From Bacillota bacterium (GTDB lineage Bacteria; Bacillota; Dethiobacteria; DTU022): a DNA stretch of 35,829 nucleotides. Positions 1-8,484 of the stretch are shown piece by piece. The DNA lies in NCBI GenBank assembly GCA_030611385.1, contig JAUWPV010000002.1, positions 79,433-115,261 of the forward strand. The letters are read 5' to 3'. Numbering within the stretch: the first letter of the stretch is position 1; each line of letters starts with the position of its first letter. Below the pieces are notes generated by a model. It did no database searches. It was given only the letters and a program-made list of their open reading frames with translations, and was not told where the DNA came from. The position numbers and the translations under genes were made by a program.

Positions 1-1
1 T

Positions 2-364
2 GAAGGAATGGGAGACTGCTTTGTGATTACCCGTGGTCTTGATCACTGCATTTTTGTCTATCCGTCTTCAGAATGGGTTCGCCTGGAGCAGAAACTGAAA
101 AAAGCACCGATGACCAAGAGAGATTCCCGCGCTTTTAACCGCCTCATCTTCTCAGGGGCTATGGAAATGGAAGCCGACAAACAGGGGAGGGTGCTTATAC
201 CCCAGTATTTACGTGAATATGCCGAAATAGAAAAAGATGTGGTGTTTATCGGTGCCGGAGAACGGGTGGAAATTTGGAGCGAACCGGCCTGGAGGAAATA
301 TTTTGTTGAAGTAGATGGCAATTACGAAGAACTTGCTGAAAAAATGGTTGATTTTGAACTTTAA
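2..364 (+). CDS. mraZ: MraZ, dcw-cluster transcriptional regulator (5' truncated by window edge)
   Basis: MraZ is a ring-forming DNA-binding protein with two AbrB-like (SpoVT/AbrB) repeats that binds upstream of, and usually represses, its own dcw operon. The reading frame is open from base 2. It lacks about the first 30 residues compared with the usual length of about 143, so the true start lies outside the window. Visible family signatures are FVITRGLD and FVYP in the first repeat, then FSGAMEMEADKQGRVLIP and the ending EKMVDFEL. Position immediately before rsmH is the canonical arrangement. The internal ATG at base 8 is not the real start because it would cut the first AbrB repeat. Confidence 0.95.
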   Translation, partial: EGMGDCFVITRGLDHCIFVYPSSEWVRLEQKLKKAPMTKRDSRAFNRLIFSGAMEMEADKQGRVLIPQYLREYAEIEKDVVFIGAGERVEIWSEPAWRKYFVEVDGNYEELAEKMVDFEL

Positions 365-379
365 AAGTGGTGTTTTAAT

Positions 380-1339
380 ATGGTTGAATTACACCTGCCG
401 GTTATGGAAAAAGAAGTGCTTCACTTTCTCGGCTGCAAAGATGAAGGAGTCTATGTCGATGCAACGGTTGGAGACGGAGGACACGCTGAAACAATTTTAA
501 ACAGTCTTGCTTCGGCCGGCCGGCTAATTGGAATCGATTGGGATGCCGCCGCACTTGAACGAGCTGGAGAAAGACTATCTCGATTTTCAGGCCGGGTTAC
601 CCTGGTTCATGACAGCTACACCCGGTTGGAAGAATTACTGAAAGAAGTGGGTTATCCCCGGGTCGACGGTATCTTAATCGACCTGGGAGCATCAACCCTG
701 CAGTTGATGGATCCTGGGCGCGGTTTTTCATTTCACCGGGAAGGCGATCTCGATATGCGCATGGACCGCCGCCGCTCTTTGACAGCTAAAGATATTGTTA
801 ATGAATATTCCGCCGAACAGATGGCGGAGATCTTCTTTCGATTCGGTGAAGAGCGCTGGTCGAGGAGCATTGCAGCCAGAATAGTTCGTGAACGGGAGCG
901 GGAAGGTCCGATTGTTGACAGCAAACAGTTAGCGGAAATAATCAAGGGAGCGGTTCCAGCTCGTTATCGCCGACAGGGGGGACATCCGGCCCGCAAGATT
1001 TTTCAAGCCTTACGCCTTGCAGTCAACCGGGAGCTTGATAATATAGTGGCTGTGCTGCCACAGGCAGTTAACTGCCTTGCTCCTGGAGGCCGGCTCTGTG
1101 TTATCGCTTATCACTCTTTGGAAGATCGTCTCATCAAGCACTACTTCAGGGAACAGGCCAGGTATTGTAGTTGTCCCCCGAACAGGCCCTGTATTTGCCA
1201 GGGAGAAACAGTGTTGGCCATCCTTACTGCAAAGGCGATCAGGCCTTCTGATGATGAAGTTAACAGCAATCCACGGGCGCGCAGCGCCCGGCTGAGAGCA
1301 GCTGAAAAATGTAATAACTTTAAGATGGAAAGCAGGTGA
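380..1339 (+). CDS. rsmH: 16S rRNA (cytosine-1402-N4)-methyltransferase RsmH
   Basis: RsmH (MraW) transfers a methyl group from S-adenosylmethionine to N4 of C1402 in the decoding centre of 16S rRNA. The 319-residue length is normal. The N-terminus VELHLPVMEKEV and the SAM-binding motif DATVGDGGHA (residues 27-36) are diagnostic, as are the segment GRGFSFHREGDLDMRMD and the C-terminal RSARLRAAEK. It starts 15 nt after mraZ with only a weak ribosome binding site (AAGTGGTG), which suggests coupling to mraZ translation. Its end overlaps the first possible start of ftsL. Confidence 0.97.
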   Translation: MVELHLPVMEKEVLHFLGCKDEGVYVDATVGDGGHAETILNSLASAGRLIGIDWDAAALERAGERLSRFSGRVTLVHDSYTRLEELLKEVGYPRVDGILIDLGASTLQLMDPGRGFSFHREGDLDMRMDRRRSLTAKDIVNEYSAEQMAEIFFRFGEERWSRSIAARIVREREREGPIVDSKQLAEIIKGAVPARYRRQGGHPARKIFQALRLAVNRELDNIVAVLPQAVNCLAPGGRLCVIAYHSLEDRLIKHYFREQARYCSCPPNRPCICQGETVLAILTAKAIRPSDDEVNSNPRARSARLRAAEKCNNFKMESR

Positions 1340-1344
1340 GTAAA

Positions 1345-1734
1345 ATGCAGCAGGCAAGACAGCTACCTGCATATAACCGTTTAATATCGCCGGCTCAGCC
1401 AATCAGGAATCCGGGCGTTATACAGCGGCCCGGAAGCCGACTAAGAAAAGTAAAATTGTTCTTTACCTTAACGTTTTGTTTTATACTCAGCCTTGTTGTA
1501 GTGGCCCAGTACTCATCGCTGATTATCCTTAATTATAGGTTGAGTAACGCCCGAGTTGAATTGGCTGAAATCAAAGAAGCTTCACGTACCCTGGAGCTCG
1601 AAGCGTCACAGCTCAGCACGATCGGCCGAATTGAGCAAATCGCCAGAGAAGAACTGGGTATGATTGAGCCGGAGATAGGCCAGTTAAGAGTGCTTACTGC
1701 CCGTCAGGGAGACAGTAATCAACTTGGAGAGTGA
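1345..1734 (+). CDS. ftsL: FtsL-like septum formation protein
   Basis: Small bitopic membrane protein of the divisome, expected to pair with DivIB and DivIC outside the membrane through its coiled coil. Identity rests on position (between rsmH and a class B PBP) and architecture: a basic cytoplasmic N-terminus, one membrane span (VKLFFTLTFCFILSLVVVA), then a heptad-like helix from YRLSNARVELAEIKEA to IGRIEQIAREELGM. FtsL sequences are poorly conserved, so motif support is modest. I choose ATG 1345 because AGGTGAG (1334-1340) lies 4 nt upstream; the alternative is GTG 1336, which overlaps the rsmH stop by 4 nt. The last bases overlap the first possible start of the next gene. Confidence 0.85.
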   Translation: MQQARQLPAYNRLISPAQPIRNPGVIQRPGSRLRKVKLFFTLTFCFILSLVVVAQYSSLIILNYRLSNARVELAEIKEASRTLELEASQLSTIGRIEQIAREELGMIEPEIGQLRVLTARQGDSNQLGE

Positions 1735-1739
1735 ATCGT

Positions 1740-3467
1740 ATGGCTGATTTCACTGTAAGCCGGGTAACTGTCAGGCGAAGATTGATTGCTGTTTTTTTTC
1801 TAACTGTAATGATTACTCTTTGCCTGATCAGTCGATTGGCCTGGATTCAGATTGTTTGTGCTGATGAACTATTCGAACAGGCTTGGGAGCAGTGGAATCA
1901 CAACATCCTGATTAGCTCGATTCGTGGTTCAATCTATGATCGCCATGGCCGGTTGTTGGCAGGAAGCACTTCTGCACATACTGTTGCTGCCATTCCTCCG
2001 CAGTTGGAAGACCCGCAAGCGGTTGCCGACGCACTGGCTCCGGTGCTTGATATGGATGAGCAAAGCATTTTCGAACTTATTTCAATTGAACGCAGTGCCG
2101 TTTATATTAAACGCAAGGTGAGCCCGGAGGTTTCGGAGGCGGTGCGTGAAATGAATATACCCGGCATTATATTCTTCAATGAAGAGAAGAGATACTACCC
2201 AGGCGGCAACCTGGCTTCCCAACTGCTTGGTTTTGTCGGTATGGATCAGGGATGGGCCGGTCTTGAAATATATTACGAGGAAGAAATGAGCGGAAGTGGA
2301 AGCAGATATCTTTATCTTGCAGACGCGTTGGGAAGACAGGTGCCGCATGATTTTGACCGATATATCCCGCCTCAGCAGGGTTTTGATCTTTACCTGGCTG
2401 TTGATGAGACAATTCAACATATTGTCGAAAAGGAACTCGACCGGATCATGATTGAAGCAGCCCCGAAACGGGCTATGGTTTTAGCTGTAGACCCGCAGAC
2501 CGGTGCGGTTTTGGCGGCGGCGGCGAGACCTGACTATAATCCGGAAAAGTACGCCGCTTATGATCAGGAAAGCTGGACGCTGGCGCCTATCACATCATCT
2601 TTCGAACCCGGGTCAACTTTTAAAATGGTTGTTCTGGCAGCGGCTATAGAAGAAGGGCTTTTTAATCCGGAAGAGCGTTACTTTTGTTCCGGTCATACAA
2701 CTGTTAGCGGCTCTCAGATCAACTGCTGGACAGTCAATCAGGGCGGACATGGCGATATAAGTTTTTATCAGTCGGTAGGTGCTTCCTGCAACCCGGCTTT
2801 TGTTGAGATGGGCAGTCGATTGGGCAAAGATATATTGTTTCAATATATTGAAGCCTTCGGATTCGGACAGCTCACCGGTGTCGATTATCCCGGTGAAAGT
2901 GCCGGTATAATTTTTAATCCTGATTTAATCGGTCCGCTGGAGTTGGCCACGGCATCTTTCGGTCAGGGTATTTCGGTTACTCCTATTCAGCAAATTATGG
3001 CAGTCGCGGCGATGGCCAATGGCGGTTATCTCTATAAGCCCTATCTGGTTGCTGAGATGCGGGACAGAGACGGCGAAGTCATCTTTATCCGTGAACCTGA
3101 AGTTATCAGGCAGGTAGTGTCTAAAGAAACATCACTCAAACTGGTCGCGATGATGGAAAGTGTAATAATTGAGGGCACCGGTCAGACCGCTGCTGTGGAA
3201 GGTTACCGTGTCGCCGGAAAAACAGGAACTGCAGAAAAACTGGGATCAGATAACACTTATATGACCGATCAGTTCATCTATTCTCTGGTTGGTTTCGCCC
3301 CGGCAGAAGATCCCCGTATTGTTCTCTATGTGGCGGTTGACGGGGTGACCAGGGGCCCGCTCTTTGGTTCTTATACCAGTGCGCCTTTATTCAAAAGAAT
3401 TATGGAGGACACTTTAAATTACCTGCAGGTCACACCGTCAGAGGTAATTTCGCTTTCTGATAATTAA
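1740..3467 (+). CDS. Class B penicillin-binding protein (FtsI/SpoVD type transpeptidase)
   Basis: Cross-links septal (or spore) peptidoglycan as a D,D-transpeptidase working with the glycosyltransferase FtsW. Counted from GTG 1731, there is one N-terminal membrane anchor (about residues 15-38), a PBP dimerisation domain, then the transpeptidase domain with all three active-site motifs: S295-T-F-K (nucleophile Ser), S352-C-N and K497-T-G. It lacks C-terminal PASTA repeats, which SpoVD and PBP2B of Bacillus have; the protein stops soon after the transpeptidase fold. I prefer ATG 1740, with GGAGAG at 1726-1731, over GTG 1731, which would sit on top of that site. It is the only PBP in the cluster, so it probably serves division; FtsI versus SpoVD cannot be decided from sequence. 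Confidence 0.93.
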   Translation: MADFTVSRVTVRRRLIAVFFLTVMITLCLISRLAWIQIVCADELFEQAWEQWNHNILISSIRGSIYDRHGRLLAGSTSAHTVAAIPPQLEDPQAVADALAPVLDMDEQSIFELISIERSAVYIKRKVSPEVSEAVREMNIPGIIFFNEEKRYYPGGNLASQLLGFVGMDQGWAGLEIYYEEEMSGSGSRYLYLADALGRQVPHDFDRYIPPQQGFDLYLAVDETIQHIVEKELDRIMIEAAPKRAMVLAVDPQTGAVLAAAARPDYNPEKYAAYDQESWTLAPITSSFEPGSTFKMVVLAAAIEEGLFNPEERYFCSGHTTVSGSQINCWTVNQGGHGDISFYQSVGASCNPAFVEMGSRLGKDILFQYIEAFGFGQLTGVDYPGESAGIIFNPDLIGPLELATASFGQGISVTPIQQIMAVAAMANGGYLYKPYLVAEMRDRDGEVIFIREPEVIRQVVSKETSLKLVAMMESVIIEGTGQTAAVEGYRVAGKTGTAEKLGSDNTYMTDQFIYSLVGFAPAEDPRIVLYVAVDGVTRGPLFGSYTSAPLFKRIMEDTLNYLQVTPSEVISLSDN

Positions 3468-3547
3468 ATTTGATTATTATTGGGTAAATCATAAGTACGG
3501 TGAATTAGCTGTAGAAAGAAGTAAAAATGGTAAGGGAGTCTAACCGG

Positions 3548-4939
3548 ATGAAATTGCGGGGAAATGAAATAGTCAGGGTTTGCGGCGGCAGGCTGCTGCA
3601 GGGAGATCCGCAGCGGCAAGCCACCGGATTTGCCATCGATTCGCGGCAGGTTAAACCGGGTGATTTTTTCATTCCATTTGAAGGGAAGTGCACAGACGGT
3701 CACCATTATATTGCCAGGGCTTGTGCGCAGGGGGCTAGCGGTGCTTTCCATGAGCAGGACAAAACACCCAGCCCGGATATCCCTGCCGATTTTTTGCTGA
3801 TCGGAGTCGATCAAACCCTGGCAGCGCTCCAACAACTGGCTTCTGCTTACCGTGACAGTTTCGATCTTCCGGTGATCGGTATAACCGGCAGCAGTGGAAA
3901 AACCACAACCAAAGATTTTACAGCCGCTGTTCTTTCGGCGAAGTATAAAGTGTTGAAAACAACCGGTAACCTGAACAACGAAATCGGGTTGCCGTTGACC
4001 ATATTACAATTGGAAAAAAGTCACCAGGCTGCAGTGCTCGAGATGGGTATGAGCGCTGCTGGTGAAATAACAACGCTGTGTGAAATAGGCAGACCTTCAA
4101 TCGGAGTTATTACCAATATTGGAGAAGCGCATCTAGAGATGCTCGGCTCAATCGATGCTATTGCACAGGCGAAAGAAGAACTTATCGATTACCTCGGCTC
4201 AGGCGGGGTAGCCGTATTGAATGGCGATGATCCCCGCCTCCTTAAGCTTAGGGAGCGCTACCCGGGAAAGGCATACTACTATGGCTTGAACCAGGGCGAT
4301 ATAAAAGGCTTCGAATTGTCTCAAAAGGGAGAAAGAAGCTTTTTCCGGGTGCGTTTTCCTGATAAATCGGATGGACTGTTTCAATCACCACTACCGGGAC
4401 GGGAGTCGGTCAGCAATGCCCTGGCGGCTCTAACCGTCGGTTATATTCTGGGGTTGACTTTGCCGCAGATGGAAGAAGGGCTTACAAAAAGCCAGACTGC
4501 GGCCGGACGGCTCCAGATTTTGCATAGTTGTGACGGCTTAAATATTATCGATGACAGTTACAACGCCAATCCCAGTTCTGTTCGGGCAGCCTTAAAGGTG
4601 CTTACCGAACTCGGTGGCGAAAAAACAGTTGCTGTGCTCGGTGATATGCTCGAGCTTGGATCTGCCGCTCCTGAAGCGCATCTCTCTGTCGGACGATTTG
4701 CAGCTGAGTGCGGAATTGGCTGTCTTATAACTGTCGGAGAATTGGCCCGCGGTTTTGCCGATGGCGCCGGAACTGCCGGCTTGAAAGTGTATTCCTGCAT
4801 TGATCATAAAGAGGCGCTTACAGTTCTCAGAGGATTATCTCTTGATCGAAACTGGTATGTACTGGTAAAAGGTTCCCGGGGTATGCAAATGGAAAAAGTT
4901 GTCCATATTCTGACCTGCGGGGAAGGAGCGGGTGGATAA
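3548..4939 (+). CDS. murF: UDP-MurNAc-tripeptide--D-Ala-D-Ala ligase MurF
   Basis: ATP-dependent Mur ligase that adds D-Ala-D-Ala to the UDP-MurNAc tripeptide, the last cytoplasmic peptide step. The N-terminal MurF domain binds the nucleotide substrate (AIDSRQVKPGDFFIPF). The ATP loop is GITGSSGKTTT (about residues 111-121), and the C-terminal ligase domain contains DDSYNANP, a MurF hallmark. I start at ATG 3548 because AGGGAG (3533-3538) is spaced 9 nt from it; the in-frame ATG 3527 lies upstream of that site. The upstream gap of 80 nt is where murE is normally found. The stop overlaps the mraY start (TAATG). Confidence 0.96.
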   Translation: MKLRGNEIVRVCGGRLLQGDPQRQATGFAIDSRQVKPGDFFIPFEGKCTDGHHYIARACAQGASGAFHEQDKTPSPDIPADFLLIGVDQTLAALQQLASAYRDSFDLPVIGITGSSGKTTTKDFTAAVLSAKYKVLKTTGNLNNEIGLPLTILQLEKSHQAAVLEMGMSAAGEITTLCEIGRPSIGVITNIGEAHLEMLGSIDAIAQAKEELIDYLGSGGVAVLNGDDPRLLKLRERYPGKAYYYGLNQGDIKGFELSQKGERSFFRVRFPDKSDGLFQSPLPGRESVSNALAALTVGYILGLTLPQMEEGLTKSQTAAGRLQILHSCDGLNIIDDSYNANPSSVRAALKVLTELGGEKTVAVLGDMLELGSAAPEAHLSVGRFAAECGIGCLITVGELARGFADGAGTAGLKVYSCIDHKEALTVLRGLSLDRNWYVLVKGSRGMQMEKVVHILTCGEGAGG

Positions 4940-5904
4940 TGGTGCTGGCAATTATGATGGCTGTAATAGTTTCTTTTTTGATTACTGCAGCCGCCTGCCC
5001 ATTATTTATTAAACGCATGCTTTTAATGCAATACGGACAGCAGATCAGGACTGACGGACCCAACCACCATTCGGTCAAGGCCGGCACACCAACCATGGGC
5101 GGGATCATCTTTATCCTTACCGCGGCACTGGTCAGTTTGATTCTGGTTGGTCCCGCACCGCAGTTGTTTGCAGTGCTCCTGGTTACTCTTGGCTGCGGCC
5201 TGATTGGTTTTCTCGATGACTATTTAAAAATATCGCGCAGTCGGTCGCTGGGTTTGAAAGCCAGATCGAAGCTGGCCGGAGAAGCTGTGCTAACGCTGAT
5301 CTTTATCATACTGACCAGGTATATGGGTCTCTATTCGTCCGCAATAACCTTACCGATTATTAATCTGCCCATTGACCTTGGTTTTGTTTATCCCATCTTT
5401 GTTTTCCTGATCATATCTGGTTTCAGTAACAGCGTTAACCTGACTGATGGTGTCGACGGTCTGGCGGCGGGAGCTGCAATAATTACTTTAACGGCTTTCA
5501 TATATATTTCTTACCGGGCCGGAGTAAATGAAATTGCCTTGTTCTGCGGAGCCCTGATTGGGGCCTGTCTCGGATTTTTGATTTATAATCGTCATCCAGC
5601 TCGTTTATTCATGGGTGATGTTGGCTCTCTTGCTCTGGGAGGCTCTTTTGCCGCAGTTGCCGTGTTGATGAAAGTAGAACTGTTTTTGTTGATTATCGGT
5701 GGAGTCTTTGTTCTTGAAGCTTTATCAGTTATTGCTCAGGTGATCAGCTTTCAGTTGACCAGGCGTCGTATCCTGTTGATGAGTCCGCTTCATCACCATT
5801 TTGAACTGAAAGGCTGGTCGGAGTGGCGGGTAGTCTCCGTTTTCTGGATACTAAGTTTCATTTTTTCAATGCTGGGCGCACTGGCCTACAGATATGGGGC
5901 CTGA
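4939..5904 (+). CDS. mraY: Phospho-MurNAc-pentapeptide transferase MraY
   Basis: Integral membrane enzyme that moves phospho-MurNAc-pentapeptide from UDP onto undecaprenyl phosphate, forming lipid I. The 321-residue protein has about ten hydrophobic helices and the family signatures: HSVKAGTPTMGG near the N-terminus, the DDY pair (residues 93-95), NLTDGVDG (168-175), MGDVGSLALGG and the histidine-rich SPLHHHFE loop. The ATG overlaps the murF stop by one base, and GGAAGGAG lies about 10 nt upstream inside murF. Confidence 0.97.
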   Translation: MVLAIMMAVIVSFLITAAACPLFIKRMLLMQYGQQIRTDGPNHHSVKAGTPTMGGIIFILTAALVSLILVGPAPQLFAVLLVTLGCGLIGFLDDYLKISRSRSLGLKARSKLAGEAVLTLIFIILTRYMGLYSSAITLPIINLPIDLGFVYPIFVFLIISGFSNSVNLTDGVDGLAAGAAIITLTAFIYISYRAGVNEIALFCGALIGACLGFLIYNRHPARLFMGDVGSLALGGSFAAVAVLMKVELFLLIIGGVFVLEALSVIAQVISFQLTRRRILLMSPLHHHFELKGWSEWRVVSVFWILSFIFSMLGALAYRYGA

Positions 5905-5947
5905 TCGGAAAAGCCCCATTAAGGCACTCTTTTCAGGAGGCACGGCT

Positions 5948-7342
5948 TTGATCAATTTGATTAAAGGAAAAGAGATTTTGGTTGTTGGAATGGCTCGCAG
6001 CGGCATGGCGGCTGTTGAGCTGCTTAGCGGAACCGGTGCGGCCAAAATTACGGTCACAGATCAAAAACAGCATGAAGAACTGCAGACTGAACTGGCCAAA
6101 CTGGAATGCTATCCTGTCGTTACGGCAGTAACCGGTGGAAATCCACCTGAACTGGTTACCAATTCGCTGGCGATGATTATAAAGAGCCCGGGTGTGCCTC
6201 CATCTCTTGAAATATTCAAGCGAGCCGAAGAGCTTGGTGTGCCGGTTCTTTCGGAAATCGAATTGGCCTACGCTTTTATCAGGGCACCACTGATCGGCAT
6301 TACTGGAACAAACGGTAAAACCACAACGACAGCCATGGTCACTACCATGTTAAAAGAGGCTCGCTTTAACCCGGTTGTATCGGCCGGAAACATTGGTAAT
6401 CCCCTGACCGGGGTAGTCGGCAAGATCGGTTCACAGGGAGTTATTGTTGCCGAATTAAGCAGTTTTCAATTGGAGAATATTAGAAGCTTTCGCCCTACTA
6501 TAGCGGTTTTTCTGAATTTTGCGGAGGATCATACGGATTATCATGGCAGTATTGATCAATATCTCAAGGCAAAATCACGTATTTTAGAAAACCAAACTGA
6601 AGGTGATTATGCTGTACTCAATGCCGGTGATCCGGCAGTGGCATCATTGGAGAAAAAAACCCGGAGTCAGGTGATCTGGTTTGATCGGGTGCCTGTGCAG
6701 TTGGGGGTCGGATTGGAAAAAGACCGGGTTCTGCTCTATAATCCGGGATGCAGTCCGGAATTGATCTGTCTCCGTGATGAAATTGCTCTGCCCGGTGAGC
6801 ATAATCTTGAAAATGCCCTGGCCGCTTCTGCAGCAGCCTGGGCTGCCGGGGCAGATCTGCAGTCAATCGGGACTGTCTTGCGCAGTTTTCACGCTATTGA
6901 ACACCGTCTGGAACAGGTTGCCACTCTCGGTGGTGTTGACTTCATTAACGATTCCAAAGGAACTAATCCGGGAGCAACAATCAAAGCGCTGCAGTCTTTC
7001 CCCGGGAAGAAAAAAATTTTGATAGCCGGAGGTAAAGACAAGTGTGGCGATTTTACGGAGCTGGCCGAGGTTATTGAGCATGAAGCCCGGTTACTGGTAT
7101 TGATCGGTGAGACCAGTTCTAAAATTGCCCGGGCAGTGGAAGAGGCTGGATTTAATAACTACCAAAAAGTGAAAACTCTGGAAGAAGCAGTTAATGTGGC
7201 CTGGAAAGAGGCCCGCTCCGGCGATATTGTTCTATTGTCACCAGCCTGTGCCAGTTGGGATATGTTTACCGATTATGAAGCAAGGGGTAATCTGTTTAAA
7301 GAACTGGTTCGTTCGCTGAAAAATATGAGGGAAGCGGAATGA
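5948..7342 (+). CDS. murD: UDP-MurNAc-L-alanine--D-glutamate ligase MurD
   Basis: Cytoplasmic Mur ligase adding D-glutamate to UDP-MurNAc-L-Ala. It has an N-terminal Rossmann-like domain (ILVVGMARSGMAAVELL), an ATP loop GITGTNGKTTTT (about residues 117-128), NFAEDHTDYHGS, and a C-terminal domain with NDSKGTNPGAT and SPACASWDMF, the last typical of MurD. I choose TTG 5948 because a perfect AGGAGG (5935-5940) lies 7 nt upstream and the protein then begins INLIKGKEILVVG, as in the family. The longer frame from ATG 5894 adds 18 residues without family character and overlaps mraY. Confidence 0.95.
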   Translation: MINLIKGKEILVVGMARSGMAAVELLSGTGAAKITVTDQKQHEELQTELAKLECYPVVTAVTGGNPPELVTNSLAMIIKSPGVPPSLEIFKRAEELGVPVLSEIELAYAFIRAPLIGITGTNGKTTTTAMVTTMLKEARFNPVVSAGNIGNPLTGVVGKIGSQGVIVAELSSFQLENIRSFRPTIAVFLNFAEDHTDYHGSIDQYLKAKSRILENQTEGDYAVLNAGDPAVASLEKKTRSQVIWFDRVPVQLGVGLEKDRVLLYNPGCSPELICLRDEIALPGEHNLENALAASAAAWAAGADLQSIGTVLRSFHAIEHRLEQVATLGGVDFINDSKGTNPGATIKALQSFPGKKKILIAGGKDKCGDFTELAEVIEHEARLLVLIGETSSKIARAVEEAGFNNYQKVKTLEEAVNVAWKEARSGDIVLLSPACASWDMFTDYEARGNLFKELVRSLKNMREAE

Positions 7343-7345
7343 AAA

Positions 7346-8461
7346 ATGGCCATGCATAAAGAAGACACCCGAAACGGGTATGATCGAGTTTTACTGTTGG
7401 TCACCCTGCTGCTGTTGGCATTTGGCCTACTGATGGTCTTCAGTGCCAGTTTCGTCATTGCTGCAGAAAGCAAGGGTGATCCCTACTACTTCCTGAAACG
7501 TCAGGCTCTGTGGATTATGATCGGGTTGGCCGGTATGTTCTGTATCTCCTATTTTCCGTATAATAAGCTGAAACGATTATCGGTAATTATTCTTTTACTC
7601 AACTTTGTTTTTTTAGGTATGATCTATTCCGGTTTCGGTTCCGATCTGGGCGTGGAGGCCAGGCGATGGTTAGTTTTTGGCCCTATCGTTGTCCAGCCGG
7701 CTGAATTCAGTAAACTGGCTTTGATTATATTCACTGCCGCTTATATGAGCAGCCGCAATCTCAATTTCAAAAAATTAGCAAATGGCAGTTTGATCCCACT
7801 TGTTCTGGCCATGATTGTGTTTTTCATGATCCAGAGTCAACCCGACCTTAGTACGGCGTTGATCGTTTTGGTCGGCAGTCTCCTGGTTATTTTCCTGGCC
7901 GGAGTGCCAATATACCAGGTAGCCGGCCTGTCCCTTTCCCTGCTGCCATTTCTTATCTATTTTACAATCAAGCAGGATTACCGTGTCCAACGGTTATTAA
8001 CTTTTTTCGATCCCTGGGCTGAACCGACCGGGTCGGGCTATCAGGTTATTCAATCCTTATATGCTCTTGGGCCGGGTCATATCTTCGGTTCTGGCCTTGG
8101 GCGTAGCCAACAGAAGTTATTTTACCTGCCTGAACCGCAAAATGACTTTATATTTGCCGTGATCGGCGAAGAACTGGGTTTTGTCGGGACAGTTACAGTG
8201 CTGCTGTTCTACCTGGTATTTTTCTGGCGTGGATTTCAGATTGCCATGAAAGCGCCAGATCTCTTTGGCAGTCTTCTGGCGGCCGGTATTACTTTTATTA
8301 TAGCCGTTCAGGTGTTGATAAATGTAGCTGTTGTTACCGGTTCACTGCCTGTAACCGGAATAAACCTGCCCCTGATCAGTGCAGGTGGTAGTTCGGTATT
8401 TTTCACTCTGCTCGGTATTGGCATACTTCTGAATATATCTAAGCATGCCCGGGCAGTATAA
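7346..8461 (+). CDS. ftsW: FtsW/SpoVE family peptidoglycan glycosyltransferase
   Basis: SEDS-family membrane glycosyltransferase that polymerises lipid II during septation together with the class B PBP. The 371 residues contain about ten hydrophobic segments. The SEDS signature PVTGINLPLISAGGSS lies near the C-terminus, and RRWLVFGPIVVQPAEFSKLALI and QSQPDLSTAL are also characteristic. It starts 4 nt after the murD stop. FtsW and the sporulation paralogue SpoVE cannot be separated by sequence here; because no sporulation genes are visible in the cluster, FtsW is the simpler reading. Confidence 0.93.
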   Translation: MAMHKEDTRNGYDRVLLLVTLLLLAFGLLMVFSASFVIAAESKGDPYYFLKRQALWIMIGLAGMFCISYFPYNKLKRLSVIILLLNFVFLGMIYSGFGSDLGVEARRWLVFGPIVVQPAEFSKLALIIFTAAYMSSRNLNFKKLANGSLIPLVLAMIVFFMIQSQPDLSTALIVLVGSLLVIFLAGVPIYQVAGLSLSLLPFLIYFTIKQDYRVQRLLTFFDPWAEPTGSGYQVIQSLYALGPGHIFGSGLGRSQQKLFYLPEPQNDFIFAVIGEELGFVGTVTVLLFYLVFFWRGFQIAMKAPDLFGSLLAAGITFIIAVQVLINVAVVTGSLPVTGINLPLISAGGSSVFFTLLGIGILLNISKHARAV

Positions 8462-8484
8462 AGAACACAGGGGAGAGTTAAAAG

